The translations under genes and the position numbers were made by a program. This document shows positions 7,688 through 15,947 of a DNA stretch of 64,000 nucleotides, piece by piece. The stretch is from assembly GCA_018813295.1 (NCBI GenBank), contig JAHJBZ010000014.1, positions 1 to 64,000 of the forward strand, in the 5' to 3' direction. The stretch's first letter is position 1, and each line of letters begins with the position of its first letter. The notes beneath the pieces are model-generated. The model had not been told where the DNA came from. It saw nothing but the letters and a program-made list of their open reading frames with translations, and did no database searches. The DNA comes from Patescibacteria group bacterium. GTDB taxonomy: Bacteria; Patescibacteriota; Gracilibacteria; UM-FILTER-43-11.

Positions 7688-10216
7688 TTAACTTATCCCA
7701 AGCCTCGCTTCAATTTCCTGATCTACAAAAAGTTTCTTACGGCCATATTTCATGCGGGAATATTTTTTAAGGATTTCAGCGAGCTTTGAATTATCGACTG
7801 GATCCCAAATACTTTCCATGGAGAATGGGCGGGATGTTGTGTTGTGGATGTTTAGTTTTATGTAGGCTTTGTAATTTGCGATACCGATTATGTCTTGCTC
7901 GGAAAGTTCTGGAGCGTATTCTTTTGCTAAATATTCAGCATCATCTGCGCCTACTTTAAAGGACATCATTGTACCCACGTTACCAAATACGGCATCGCGA
8001 ACACGTGTGTCGTCGTGGCCAGTTGGTGTTTTGGTGAGCTGTGCAATGTACTGATGGGCCATAATTAGAGATAGGCGGTATTTACGAGCTTCGGAAAGTA
8101 TCGAGGCAAAAGTATCCGTGGCAAAGTTTTGGAATTCATCCACGTATAAGTAGAAATCTTTGCGCTCTGCTTTTGGAATTTCCTGACGACTCATGGCTGC
8201 CATATTGATCTTGTTTACAAAAATCAGACCGAGAAGCTGAGCATTAACATCGCCAACTTTACCTTTGGAAAGGTTTACGAGTAGGATTTTTTGGGTGTCC
8301 ATTATTTCACGAATGTTGAATGCGCTTTTTGGTTGGCCGATTATGTTGCGAATTGTTGTGTTGGTGATAAATGGACCGAATTTAGAACTGAAATACGGGA
8401 TCATTTCCTGTTTTTCACGATCACCAGTACTGGCATACTCATGCTCCCAGAATGAGCGGACAACGGTGTTTTTAACTTTGGTTAATTTGTATTTCAAAAA
8501 TTCCTCATCCACAAACATACGAGGCACATCAATTAAAGTTGCCCCTTCCTCTTCATCTTCCATAAGACTAAGACAGGCGTTACGGAAGTAGTGCTGAATA
8601 CGCGGACCAAAGATTTCATCACCGAATATTTTGATAAAAATTTCCATAGCATCGAGTGATGCGCGATCTCTTTCTTCCGGCGTATGGGCTTCTAGGAGAT
8701 TGAGACCCATTGGCCTTTCTGTGTCTGCGGGGTCAAAGACGACAATATCTTTTGCGCGTTCTTTTGGAACGGTTTGCAATGTATCTTCAACTAGATCTCC
8801 ATGCGGATCTACAAGACATAAGCCATCTCCGTTAGCAATATCCTGACGAGCCATATAACTCAAGAGTACGGATTTACCGGAACCAGATTTACCGATTATG
8901 TATTGATGTCGAGTTCGATCATCGCGCATTATTCGTATCTCTTTTAATTGTCCTCGATAATTACTTTTACCAATAACTACCCCCTCGGTTGGCAAATCAA
9001 CAGGTGGCGAAAGAACTTTGTACTTAAGCCATTTGATGATTGGAATTGGGTTATAGCGAGAATCTGGAAAGTGAAAAAGTGATGCGAGCTCATCTTGAGC
9101 AAATAATGCACGTTTATGTAAAATGCCAGGTATTCGACGCCTGTATAAATATTTCATCAATGGGTTATTAATGAAATTGAAAGGAAGGATACGACGACCC
9201 TGAAACCAGTTTAGATACTGATCGTGATAAACGCTGAAAGCCACATTCATATTATTTGTAATTTCAGTAGCTCGTTGATTGCTATCTGCAACGCCAACAA
9301 TACGGATGGAGGTATCAAACCCCACCTGGCTGGCTTTTTCACCAATTTGTTTATAGGCCTCCTCTTTTGGTTGCAGCATACGAACATAAGAATGTCCCCC
9401 CTCGGCCCCAGGAGCACCACCGCCTTTACCTGTTGCAACGTTTCGAAGCATGTTTATAAAAAAGCTCAGAATTGGACCAATTATTGGAATTGGTATTTTT
9501 ATTGGGAGTTTTTGGGCTCTAAAAAGCTTAGTACCAACATCTTCTGTTTTTTTATTCCATTTAGTATTGGCAACTGGATTAATAATAATTTGAATTCCTG
9601 CTTTTTCGTTCGGTTCTAATTTGGAAAGCACATTTGCTAAATCATTTAATGGATCTTGCTCCATGTTTTTGTAGCTTTTAATTGGGAACCAAAAATCTCT
9701 TTTGGTGAACATGAAGTATGATTTTGCTTTTTTTCCTTTTTCAAAAAGATTGTATGGCTCTTCTGTAATTTCTATATCTGCATCTTTGTAAAATGTGGTG
9801 ATCTGTTTCTCGAGAATATTTTTATAATATTTATCAACTACTACATAAAAATTAAGTTGTTGTTTTTCTACAAATAACTCAAAAGAGACATTGTCTGCCT
9901 GCCAAATTTTAACTTTGAGCAGATTCCATAAATTAAGTTCACGTATTTCATAAACTGCCCGGAAGAGCTGAGCCATTATTGCAACCTTTTCCTTAAAATC
10001 TTTTTCAGTTCGTTTTTCCTGGTCCATTTTGGAATCACTTCGCGGTAATGCGACCTTGATATAAATCAAATGCTTCGCAATAAAATGCATGTGGGCGATT
10101 CTAATAAATTTGATGAAGATTTTTAATGCATAATAACCACCTATGACCCCAATAATAAGCCATAACCAGTATACTTTTAGCCAACCTAGGATTTGAAATA
10201 ATAGCTCTTTATCCAT
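7688..10216 (-). CDS. VirB4/TraG-like conjugation-type ATPase, membrane-anchored
   Basis: DUF87/TraG-TraD-like P-loop ATPase of the type IV secretion/HerA-FtsK superfamily. Two hydrophobic segments lie near the N-terminus (~10-40). A ~390-residue accessory region precedes the motor domain. Walker A is IGKSGSGKSVLL, followed by CLVDPHGDLVED, and Walker B is FYLYVDEFQNF with a downstream RKYRLSLIMAHQ sensor-like motif. 842 aa. No other type IV secretion gene (VirB6, B8, B10, relaxase) lies nearby, so this is an isolated member. Such stand-alone ATPases are frequent in CPR genomes, and function (DNA pumping or pilus/secretion) is not established from sequence. A good promoter lies at 10274-10302. 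Confidence 0.8.
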   Translation of the reverse strand: MDKELLFQILGWLKVYWLWLIIGVIGGYYALKIFIKFIRIAHMHFIAKHLIYIKVALPRSDSKMDQEKRTEKDFKEKVAIMAQLFRAVYEIRELNLWNLLKVKIWQADNVSFELFVEKQQLNFYVVVDKYYKNILEKQITTFYKDADIEITEEPYNLFEKGKKAKSYFMFTKRDFWFPIKSYKNMEQDPLNDLANVLSKLEPNEKAGIQIIINPVANTKWNKKTEDVGTKLFRAQKLPIKIPIPIIGPILSFFINMLRNVATGKGGGAPGAEGGHSYVRMLQPKEEAYKQIGEKASQVGFDTSIRIVGVADSNQRATEITNNMNVAFSVYHDQYLNWFQGRRILPFNFINNPLMKYLYRRRIPGILHKRALFAQDELASLFHFPDSRYNPIPIIKWLKYKVLSPPVDLPTEGVVIGKSNYRGQLKEIRIMRDDRTRHQYIIGKSGSGKSVLLSYMARQDIANGDGLCLVDPHGDLVEDTLQTVPKERAKDIVVFDPADTERPMGLNLLEAHTPEERDRASLDAMEIFIKIFGDEIFGPRIQHYFRNACLSLMEDEEEGATLIDVPRMFVDEEFLKYKLTKVKNTVVRSFWEHEYASTGDREKQEMIPYFSSKFGPFITNTTIRNIIGQPKSAFNIREIMDTQKILLVNLSKGKVGDVNAQLLGLIFVNKINMAAMSRQEIPKAERKDFYLYVDEFQNFATDTFASILSEARKYRLSLIMAHQYIAQLTKTPTGHDDTRVRDAVFGNVGTMMSFKVGADDAEYLAKEYAPELSEQDIIGIANYKAYIKLNIHNTTSRPFSMESIWDPVDNSKLAEILKKYSRMKYGRKKLFVDQEIEARLGIS

Positions 10217-10273
10217 GTATTAGTTGCGAAAATCGCAGATTTGATGTTTGTTTATTGACAATATAATCCTTAT

Positions 10274-10302
10274 ATTATAGCAAAAAACTGCTTGAAAAAC
10301 AA
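10274..10302 (-). promoter_or_regulatory. Promoter of the VirB4-like gene
   Basis: Minus strand: TTGTTT, 17 nt, TATAAT, ~58 nt before the ATG. The 359-bp gap 10217-10575 otherwise holds no gene. It contains a hairpin at 10396-10428 (ACCCTCTTACCCC / GGGGTGAAGAAGGGGT) and the recJ promoter. Confidence 0.6.
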
Positions 10303-10467
10303 GGCTTTTACTTAATTAAAGCCATATGACGGATTGTTTTCTTCTTGAAAAATTTCTTTTCTTATTAAATTCTTTTCTTTCCCCTTCCACTAGTGACCCT
10401 CTTACCCCGAAGGGGGTGAAGAAGGGGTGCATACACGCGCGTGAAATGCAAAATGATAAATATTTGC

Positions 10468-10496
10468 TTGCCTTTTCCCAAAAAAACCACTAGCAT
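10468..10496 (+). promoter_or_regulatory. Candidate recJ promoter
   Basis: TTGCCT, 17-nt spacer, TAGCAT, about 80 nt before the recJ ATG. Moderate match. Confidence 0.4.
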
Positions 10497-10575
10497 GCCC
10501 CCCCAGCATTTAGTTAGAAAGTAAAGAATAGATAGTATATAGTGGTAGAAGATTAAAGCGTTAAATAATAAAAGT

Positions 10576-12246
10576 ATGAGTTTTATAGGAAAAAAATGGG
10601 TTGTCCAAAATCAAGATAAGGATTTGGATGTTGTTACTAAGTTGCTTCATAATCGTGACTTGGATACCGAGGAAAAGCAGCGTTTATTTTTTGAAGGTGA
10701 GCTCGAAAGTCTGCATGATCCTTTTCTTTTTAAGGATATGAAAAAAGCTGCTGATAGGATTCAGGAAGCGGTAAACAATGAAGAAAAGATAATGGTATTT
10801 GGTGATTATGACGTTGATGGTATTACCTCAACTGTGATTGTGTATGACTTGTTAAAGCGTATAGGTGCCGATGCTCATTACATGATCCCAAATAGAGAAA
10901 ATGATGGTTATGGATTAAAGGATTATTTCATCAAAAAGTTTAAGGAAGATGGGGTAAATTTAATTATTACCGTTGATTGTGGAGTTGCAAATGTAAACGA
11001 AGTGGATCTTGCAAATGAATTGGGAATAGATGTTGTAATTACCGATCATCATGATGTGCCGGATGAATTGCCAAAAGCTTATGCGATAGTTAATGCCAAA
11101 CAAAAAGATTGCCCATATCCAAATAAGGACTTAAGTGGTTCGGGTGTTGCGTACAAGCTGATTAGAGTTCTTGTTCCTTACTTTTTTGAAGCACCGGAAG
11201 ATGTAAATGAATATTTGAACAATCAACTTGGACTGGCTACTTTGGGACTAGTTGCAGATTGCATGCCGCTTACCGGGGAGAATAGAATCCTGACTAAATA
11301 TGGGTTAAAGAGTTTGGAGAGTGGTAAGAATCCAGGAATTGTAGCATTAATGAAAAGTGCTGGAGTACAAGGTAAGGTAACGAGCACCACGATTGGTTTT
11401 TATCTCGGACCAAGAATTAACGCTGCTGGCAGGCTTGATACTGCTGACCATGCATTCCAATTATTACTTGGCGATGTGGAGAAAGTTACCACATTAAGCA
11501 AATTAAATAGTGAAAGACAGAGGGTGGTGGAGAAATTTGTAAATGAAGCAAAAGGTTATGTTGAGCAAAAAGACGGCCTTCCAAATATAATTTTAATCAG
11601 TGATTCAAAATGGCATGTGGGAACATTGGGGCTAATTGCCGGAAAGGTATGTGATCTCTTTCATCGGCCGACTATTGCTATGCAGGAGCGTGATGATGAG
11701 TATGTTGGATCTTGTAGAAGTTTAAATGATTTTGATATTACTGCTTTTTTACGCAAAGAGACTGATGATTTATTTAGTGCTTTTGGTGGTCATAAATTAG
11801 CTGGTGGCTTTACTCTTCCAAAGAAAAATTATGATGAGTTTGTAAAACGGGTAACTACTGCTTCAAAAAATTGTCTGAATCCTGATGACTTTCACGGAAC
11901 TTTGGAAATTGATTGTGAAATTGCACCTCATGAACTTAATTACGAAACCAGTAATCACATCAATAAATTAGAACCATTCGGGAATGGAAACCCCGAACCA
12001 ACTTTGGTCTTAAAAAACACTAAAATACTTAGCATAAAGCAGGTTGGTTCAAAGGGGGAGCATCTTCAGTTTCCTGTCCAGTATGGTGATCAAATGGTGC
12101 AAGCAATTGCCTTTCGTTTTGGTGAGCATCTTGATAAAATTGACCAAGATAAAAATTACGATATTGCATTTAATTTGGAAATTAATGAGTGGAAAGGATA
12201 TAGGAAGTTGCAGATGAGAGTTGTTGATTTAAAACAGAGTAATTAA
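10576..12246 (+). CDS. recJ: Single-stranded-DNA-specific exonuclease RecJ
   Basis: DHH-family 5'-3' ssDNA exonuclease for recombination and repair. The motifs are complete: FGDYDVDGITST (motif I, ~75-86), IITVDCG, ITDHHDVP (the DHH motif, D157-H158-H159), SGSGVAYKL, LGLVADCMPL and GPRINAAGRLD. The DHHA1 part follows with FGGHKLAGGF, then an OB-like C-terminal domain (LEPFGNGNPEPTL). 556 aa, normal for bacterial RecJ. Starts at ATG in an AT-rich context without Shine-Dalgarno. carA follows co-directionally, with an R3 element filling the gap between the two. Confidence 0.95.
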   Translation: MSFIGKKWVVQNQDKDLDVVTKLLHNRDLDTEEKQRLFFEGELESLHDPFLFKDMKKAADRIQEAVNNEEKIMVFGDYDVDGITSTVIVYDLLKRIGADAHYMIPNRENDGYGLKDYFIKKFKEDGVNLIITVDCGVANVNEVDLANELGIDVVITDHHDVPDELPKAYAIVNAKQKDCPYPNKDLSGSGVAYKLIRVLVPYFFEAPEDVNEYLNNQLGLATLGLVADCMPLTGENRILTKYGLKSLESGKNPGIVALMKSAGVQGKVTSTTIGFYLGPRINAAGRLDTADHAFQLLLGDVEKVTTLSKLNSERQRVVEKFVNEAKGYVEQKDGLPNIILISDSKWHVGTLGLIAGKVCDLFHRPTIAMQERDDEYVGSCRSLNDFDITAFLRKETDDLFSAFGGHKLAGGFTLPKKNYDEFVKRVTTASKNCLNPDDFHGTLEIDCEIAPHELNYETSNHINKLEPFGNGNPEPTLVLKNTKILSIKQVGSKGEHLQFPVQYGDQMVQAIAFRFGEHLDKIDQDKNYDIAFNLEINEWKGYRKLQMRVVDLKQSN

Positions 12247-12250
12247 TAAT

Positions 12251-12398
12251 AAAATCACTACGTTGTGGATTCGCCCTATCGGGCTGTTGATTCGCTTCGC
12301 TGTGAACGTATTACAACCACAGCATTAGCGCATCCACAGGCGTTAGCCGAATCCACAGTCCCAGCGGGACGAAATATATAGGAAATATGAAACTAAAA
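12251..12398. repeat. R3 cloverleaf-like intercistronic repeat, copy b
   Basis: Inverted near-identical copy (one mismatch in 148 bp) of 5046-5193. It starts 5 nt after the recJ stop and runs 12 nt into carA, including its start codon. Contains the pairs GTGGATTCG/CGAATCCAC and CGCTGTG/CACAGC. Confidence 0.85.
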
Positions 12399-13490
12399 TT
12401 AATACTAAAGGACGGCACGCAGATAGTAGGTGAGTCGTTCGGTTATTCCCCAAAAAAGGGAGAGGAAATTGATGGTGAAGTTGTGTTTAATACGGGTATG
12501 GTTGGTTATCCCGAAACCTTTACGGACCCGAGTTACAGAGGGCAGATTTTGGTGTGTACTTATCCTATGATTGGTAATTATGGTATTCCTGGTGAGTGCA
12601 AATTGGACTCCTCGCTCAGCAAAAGATTCGAAAGTCTGGATGTTCATTTGCGTGGAATTGTGATTAGTGAATATTGTGAAGACCCAAGTCATTGGGAGAG
12701 CAAAAAAACCCTGTCTGACTTTTTAAAGAAACATAAAATACCGGCAATTAAAGGTGTTGATACTCGAGCTTTGACGCAAAAATTAAGAGAACATGGTGTA
12801 ATGCTTGGTAAAATTGTTTCTGAGCCGACTAAATATTCAAAAAATATGCAGTTCAATGATCCGAATGCTGCCAACTTAGTTGCTGAGGTATCGGTTAAGA
12901 AGAAGACTGTTTTAAAGCCAAAGGGGAAGTCAAAAGGGGCTGTTGTTTTATATGATTGTGGAATTAAACATAATATTATTCGATCATTTTTGGATAGAGG
13001 GGTTAAAGTTATAAGACTCCCTTGGAATTACGACCTTTCCACTGTTAAGGAAAAATACGATGGTGTTTTTGTAAGTAATGGACCCGGTGATCCAGAGACT
13101 GTAGATAAAACTATTGAGAATATGAAGTGGGCAATGAAGGAAAATAAGACCATTTTTGGTATATGTTTGGGGTGCCAGATTATGGGGCTTGCTGCCGGTG
13201 CTAAAACTTACAAATTAAAGTACGGACACCGCAGTGCAAATCAGCCTTGTTCGGATGTTGGAACTGAGAGATGCTATATCACCTCCCAAAATCATGGTTA
13301 TGCTATTGATGAAAAGACCCTTCCGAAGGGTTGGAAGGTGTGGTTTAGAAATGCGAATGACGGAACGGTGGAAGGAATTAAACATTCTACAAAACCATGG
13401 TTCTCAGTTCAGTTTCATCCCGAAGCCAGCCCAGGGCCAGAAGATGCTGCGTACCTGTTTGATTATTTTATTGAGAGAATTGTAAAATAA
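12387..13490 (+). CDS. carA: Carbamoyl-phosphate synthase small subunit
   Basis: Glutamine amidotransferase subunit that supplies ammonia to CarB for carbamoyl phosphate (pyrimidine and arginine synthesis). The N-terminal CPSase small-chain domain shows VVFNTGMVGYPETFTDPSY and the C-terminal class I GATase shows SNGPGDPE, the nucleophile elbow FGICLGCQ and the His-Glu pair in QFHPEASPGPEDA. 367 aa, full length. carB is not in the window. The first four codons (MKLK) lie in the R3 element. A weak AGGAAA precedes ATG too closely to be a good ribosome site. A promoter for the next gene begins immediately after the stop. Confidence 0.95.
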   Translation: MKLKLILKDGTQIVGESFGYSPKKGEEIDGEVVFNTGMVGYPETFTDPSYRGQILVCTYPMIGNYGIPGECKLDSSLSKRFESLDVHLRGIVISEYCEDPSHWESKKTLSDFLKKHKIPAIKGVDTRALTQKLREHGVMLGKIVSEPTKYSKNMQFNDPNAANLVAEVSVKKKTVLKPKGKSKGAVVLYDCGIKHNIIRSFLDRGVKVIRLPWNYDLSTVKEKYDGVFVSNGPGDPETVDKTIENMKWAMKENKTIFGICLGCQIMGLAAGAKTYKLKYGHRSANQPCSDVGTERCYITSQNHGYAIDEKTLPKGWKVWFRNANDGTVEGIKHSTKPWFSVQFHPEASPGPEDAAYLFDYFIERIVK

Positions 13491-13491
13491 A

Positions 13492-13519
13492 TTGACGCTT
13501 TTATTGAGAATGCTATACT
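13492..13519 (+). promoter_or_regulatory. Promoter of the winged-helix regulator
   Basis: TTGACG, 16-nt spacer, TATACT, starting right after the carA stop. About 100 nt of leader precede the ATG. Confidence 0.65.
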
Positions 13520-13556
13520 AGCTTCGATATCCTTCTCTTTACATCTCCAGATTTTT

Positions 13557-13576
13557 TGTCTAAAATGTAGTAGACA
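13557..13576. promoter_or_regulatory. Inverted repeat, candidate operator
   Basis: TGTCTA and TAGACA separated by 8 nt, located between the promoter and ATG of the DNA-binding gene. TGTCTAA recurs twice at ~13853-13868 inside the same gene. Position suggests autoregulation; this is inference. Confidence 0.35.
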
Positions 13577-13617
13577 GGGTGTACAAAATAAATATCACAT
13601 AAATTATTTTAGCCATT

Positions 13618-14259
13618 ATGTCCAACACTTACGTAGATCGCGAAGAGGCAAGTCAAATCTTAAAAGTCTCAACAAGAACGATTGATAGGTATGTAAGAAA
13701 ATACCGTTTCAAGACACGAAAAAACGGTCGCCGTGTCCTTATTAGACGTGTTGATGTAGACAAGATTATTGAGGACCATATCGGACAATTTGTGGACATA
13801 AAATCGACAAACTTCGACATTAATTTAGACAACAAAAGTGACGATAATGATGTGTCTAATGTGTCTAACTTTAAAGTTAAAAATTTAAAAGTTGAATCTA
13901 TTAAAAAAAGTGGCGAATCTGATGAATCTGATGAAAAAGTTTACAAAACTTTATATGGCGAAGTCAAAAAAGAGCTTAAAGAAAGGCAGGAGCGTCTAGA
14001 GGCTGCAACCTATCGCGTGGGTCAATTGGAGACGCAGGTGAAGAGCATGGTGCCACTTTTGGACTATAACAGGAAGGAAAAAGAGCTTAAAGAAGCCAAT
14101 TTAGCTATCGAACAGAAAGCCCTTGAGGGAGAGCAGGCAATTAAAAAAATGGAGAATAAACTTAAGGCTGAACGCATCGCAAAATGGATTTACTTATCGC
14201 TTGTGGGCTTACTTCTTGTGGCTGAGCCGATTTTATTCTTGTTTTGGGCATTCTCCTAA
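13618..14259 (+). CDS. Membrane-anchored helix-turn-helix DNA-binding protein
   Basis: Residues 1-60 form an excisionase/MerR-like winged HTH (YVDREEASQILKVSTRTIDRY, then RRVLIRRVDVDKII). A polar Asn/Ser/Asp-rich linker (60-105) leads to a coiled coil (~105-185, many EK heptads). A single hydrophobic segment (~187-209) ends the protein. DNA binding at one end and a membrane anchor at the other suggest a membrane-tethered transcription factor or DNA-membrane tether. It has its own promoter and a TGTCTA/TAGACA inverted repeat upstream. Target genes are unknown. Confidence 0.75.
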   Translation: MSNTYVDREEASQILKVSTRTIDRYVRKYRFKTRKNGRRVLIRRVDVDKIIEDHIGQFVDIKSTNFDINLDNKSDDNDVSNVSNFKVKNLKVESIKKSGESDESDEKVYKTLYGEVKKELKERQERLEAATYRVGQLETQVKSMVPLLDYNRKEKELKEANLAIEQKALEGEQAIKKMENKLKAERIAKWIYLSLVGLLLVAEPILFLFWAFS

Positions 14260-14399
14260 TTGGTGGCCTAATGGGTGACCTTAGCTGGAGCACACTTGTA
14301 GTGGGGTCCAGTATTTTAAGCAAGAGAGCATTACGTGTTCAAAATATTTTTTTTATTTATAATAATGTTGTAAGATTTGTATGATCTAATAATAGAAAT

Positions 14400-15050
14400 A
14401 TGATAATTACCAATTTTAAACTATACGAATCGGCGTCGGGAGATAAGGCGTTGGAACTGGCGAAGATCCATGAAGAAGTTGCCAAGGAGACGGGGGCTGA
14501 TATTCAGGTTGCGGTGCAGGCCGTTGATTTGGCTAGAATAAGCCAAGAAGTAGACATACCAGTTTTAGCTCAACACATTGATCCTGTCGGTTTTGGAAGT
14601 GGTACAGGTAAAATTTTGCCTGAGAGCGTCAAAATGGCGGGCGGGGTTGGAACTATACTCAACCATTCTGAAAATCGTCTAAAACGCGAAGTTTTGGAAG
14701 CGAGCATCAAGAGGGCTAAGGAAAATGGCTTAACTACTATCGTTTGTGCCGAGACACCGGAAGAAGGAGCGAGCTTTTTGGAGTTTGATCCAGATTATAT
14801 TGCCGTTGAACCACCAGAATTAATCGGAGGTGATATTTCCGTCTCAACTGCTCAGCCTGAAATTATTGAAAATGCATCTAAGTTGATCGGTTCTGAAAAA
14901 TTATTAGTTGGGGCAGGTGTGAAAAATGGAGTTGATGTAAAAACCTGTATCGAACTTGGTGCGAAAGGAGTGCTGCTTGCAAGTGGTGTCACCAAGGCAG
15001 AGGATCCTAAGGCAGTGCTAATGGATTTAGCTGGTGGATTAATTGTCTGA
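14400..15050 (+). CDS. tpiA: Triosephosphate isomerase, archaeal-type
   Basis: Interconverts dihydroxyacetone phosphate and glyceraldehyde 3-phosphate. Catalytic residues are visible: Lys7 in TNFKLY, His in LNHSENR (~86) and Glu in AVEPPELIGG (~140), then a GAGVKNG phosphate-binding loop. At 216 aa it is well below the ~250 aa of ordinary bacterial enzymes. AQHIDPVGFGSGTGKILPE and the NFK/VEPPELIGG pattern match the short archaeal type. The stop TGA comes from the left end of an R2 element. No other glycolytic gene is adjacent. Start ATG without Shine-Dalgarno; a weak TATAAT lies at 14358-14363. Confidence 0.92.
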   Translation: MIITNFKLYESASGDKALELAKIHEEVAKETGADIQVAVQAVDLARISQEVDIPVLAQHIDPVGFGSGTGKILPESVKMAGGVGTILNHSENRLKREVLEASIKRAKENGLTTIVCAETPEEGASFLEFDPDYIAVEPPELIGGDISVSTAQPEIIENASKLIGSEKLLVGAGVKNGVDVKTCIELGAKGVLLASGVTKAEDPKAVLMDLAGGLIV

Positions 15051-15219
15051 ACCTTGATTTTCTTGATTAAAGGATTTCTTGATTAATATTACGTCTGACG
15101 AATTACCTCTGGGCTACAAGACGATAAACGATACCGTTAGACGAAACGTGCATCGCAAACGAAAACGATGACGAAGAAATCATGTAATCAGGATAATCAG
15201 GTGAATCATGGTTCAGACA
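15044..15219. mobile_element. R2 MITE-like element, copy 2
   Basis: 176-bp element with ends TGTCTGAACCTTGATTTT and AATCATGGTTCAGACA, flanked on both sides by AATT (possible target duplication, though AATT is itself a palindrome). It contains the tpiA stop codon at the left, and at the right the last four codons (LSEP) and stop of truB. Its interior differs from copies 1 and 3. Confidence 0.75.
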
Positions 15220-15871
15220 ATTGAATCACACTATTTTCACCCGCTTCTTCTATTCTAACTGCCTGATCTAAGCTGTATTGACCAACGCGGGTTCTTTGGA
15301 GTGCGGTTAAATAGCCGCCGACTTTTAATTTTTCTCCCAAATCTCGTGCGAGGGAACGGAGGTAGGTACCCTTACTGCATGCAACTCGAATTTTTAGAAT
15401 GGGCCATTTGTAATCCAGTATTTCTAATTCATGAATGGTTATTTCTACTGGTTTTAATTCTACTTTCTTGCCTTCTCTAGCCATTTTATAGGCTCTTTTG
15501 CCTCCTACTTTTTTAGCTGAAAATTGAGGTGGCATTTGCATAATTGTACCTTCAAAATTTTTGAGAGCTTGATTAATATCCTCCTTATTTTTGGGATTTG
15601 GGATTTTGGATTTGGTAATTACGCCTTCGGCGTCATCTGTTGTGGACGTCGCACCAAATGTAATTTCCGCAATGTATTCCTTTTTGGTATCTACAATTTT
15701 TTGAGCGAGCTTGGTGGCTTTACCAAGGCATAAGACTAAAACGCCTGTTGCCATTGGATCAAGCGTGCCTGTGTGGCCGACTTTTTTGACGCCGAGTTTA
15801 TTTCGTATCTTAGCTACGACGTCAAAGGAAGTCCAGCCTTTTTCCTTATTTATAACTAGTAATCCATTCAT
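15206..15871 (-). CDS. truB: tRNA pseudouridine-55 synthase TruB
   Basis: Makes pseudouridine 55 in the T-arm of tRNAs. Motifs: GLLVINKEKGWTSFDVV, KVGHTGTLDPMATGVL with catalytic Asp in GTLDP, YIAEITFGATSTTDDAEG, PPQFSAKKVGGKRAYKMAREG and CSKGTYLRSLARDLGEKL. The PUA tail is minimal (221 aa). Two repeat intrusions are seen: residues ~88-98 (KSKIPNPKNKE) are encoded by a CCAAATCCCAAA-type intergenic word-repeat, and the C-terminal LSEP plus stop lie inside R2. Upstream is an R7 repeat and murE. Confidence 0.93.
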   Translation of the reverse strand: MNGLLVINKEKGWTSFDVVAKIRNKLGVKKVGHTGTLDPMATGVLVLCLGKATKLAQKIVDTKKEYIAEITFGATSTTDDAEGVITKSKIPNPKNKEDINQALKNFEGTIMQMPPQFSAKKVGGKRAYKMAREGKKVELKPVEITIHELEILDYKWPILKIRVACSKGTYLRSLARDLGEKLKVGGYLTALQRTRVGQYSLDQAVRIEEAGENSVIQLSEP

Positions 15872-15872
15872 A

Positions 15873-15947
15873 TAATTTACAATTTACAATTCACAATTCA
15901 CAATTTACAAACTATTTTCAAACTTAAAATTCTAAATTGAAAATTAA
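15873..15947. repeat. R7 AT-rich repeat between murE and truB
   Basis: Tandem and inverted words of the AATTTACAATT / TTCACAATTTAC type fill the whole gap between the two co-directional genes. Confidence 0.55.

Noticed and set aside
15041-15222. AATT target-site duplication around R2 copy 2
   Set aside because: AATT is its own reverse complement and the other two copies do not show it, so it may be part of the inverted ends or chance.
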